A DNA stretch of 46,027 bases from a virus: positions 64,001-110,027 of the IMG/VR virus record IMGVR_UViG_3300044977_000070; one strand, given 5' to 3'. Both the position numbers and the translations under genes were made by a program. Positions 45,954 to 46,027 of this stretch are shown one piece after another. Below the pieces are notes generated by a model. The model made no database searches. It was not told where the DNA came from and was given only the letters and a program-made list of their open reading frames with translations. Positions within the stretch are counted from its first letter, which is position 1. Each line of letters begins with the position of its first letter.

Positions 45954-46027
45954 CCCAACCCAGCCCAGATGACCTGCCGCAAGGACCGTACGAGGTCTTT
46001 AAGTGTGACGACGAGAGATGGGGATGG
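45950..46027 (+). CDS. Partial gene, MTQP family (truncated by window end)
   Basis: Begins MTQPSPDDLPQGPYEVF, closely related to the start of the 43544 product (MTQPSHQDDLPLIPW). Its end lies beyond the window. Confidence 0.6.
   Translation, partial: MTQPSPDDLPQGPYEVFKCDDERWGW

Overview
The window looks like about 46 kb of a double-stranded DNA tailed-phage genome (or a large prophage), probably from an alphaproteobacterial, Rhizobiales-like host. It has a lysis module, a nearly complete phage-encoded replication and recombination machinery, very tight ATGA-type gene overlaps, many very small genes, and no ribosomal or central-metabolism genes. The host guess rests on a signal-peptide porin-like protein whose mature end begins ADLPVKAAP, as in rhizobial Omp25/Omp31-type proteins. 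No tRNA, rRNA or CRISPR was found.

Layout. Bases 1-4038 (+ strand) hold the 3' end of a structural gene, a GH19-type endolysin, the outer-membrane-like protein, a papain-like hypothetical, and two or three holin-type membrane proteins. A strong + strand terminator lies at 4513-4544. From 4039 to 42781 nearly everything is on the - strand. Reading in the direction of transcription, this begins with small genes, QueE, three repeat arrays separating an IS110-like gene and a DNA-binding candidate from the DnaB-type helicase, and a SNF2-type helicase with an intein. It continues with a run of small genes separated by a family of hairpins (about 31.8-27.8 kb), primase, a sigma-like/DUF3102 fusion, QueD, QueC, FolE and DpdA. 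It ends with sliding clamp, a UDG-DNA polymerase fusion, ThyX, clamp loader, UvsY-like, gp32-like SSB, RecA/UvsX, resolvase-like nuclease, and the SbcD/SbcC (gp47/gp46) pair. Bases 42782-43269 are a structured divergent intergenic region. From 43270 to the end (+ strand) there is a regulatory HTH gene, coiled-coil genes carrying an in-frame palindromic repeat, and a truncated tyrosine recombinase.

How it works together. The replication set resembles a T4-style replisome rebuilt from bacterial-type parts: PolA-family polymerase, DnaN-like clamp, RFC-like loader, DnaB-like helicase, TOPRIM primase, SSB, recombinase and mediator, and Mre11/Rad50-type nuclease. FolE, QueD, QueE and QueC make preQ0 from GTP, and DpdA would insert it into phage DNA, a 7-deazaguanine modification expected to protect against restriction. 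ThyX supplies dTMP.

The most unusual signals are: (1) an intein in the P-loop of the SNF2 helicase whose linker is the antisense strand of a complete HNH endonuclease gene with its own ribosome binding site; (2) three arrays, 25 units in all, of a 36-bp repeat made of two related 10-bp boxes alternating every 18 bp, each array starting at the stop codon of the preceding gene; (3) seven intergenic hairpins with a conserved outer stem and compensating inner stems, separating genes like cassettes; and (4) a 20-base palindromic element repeated in the same reading frame in several coiled-coil genes.
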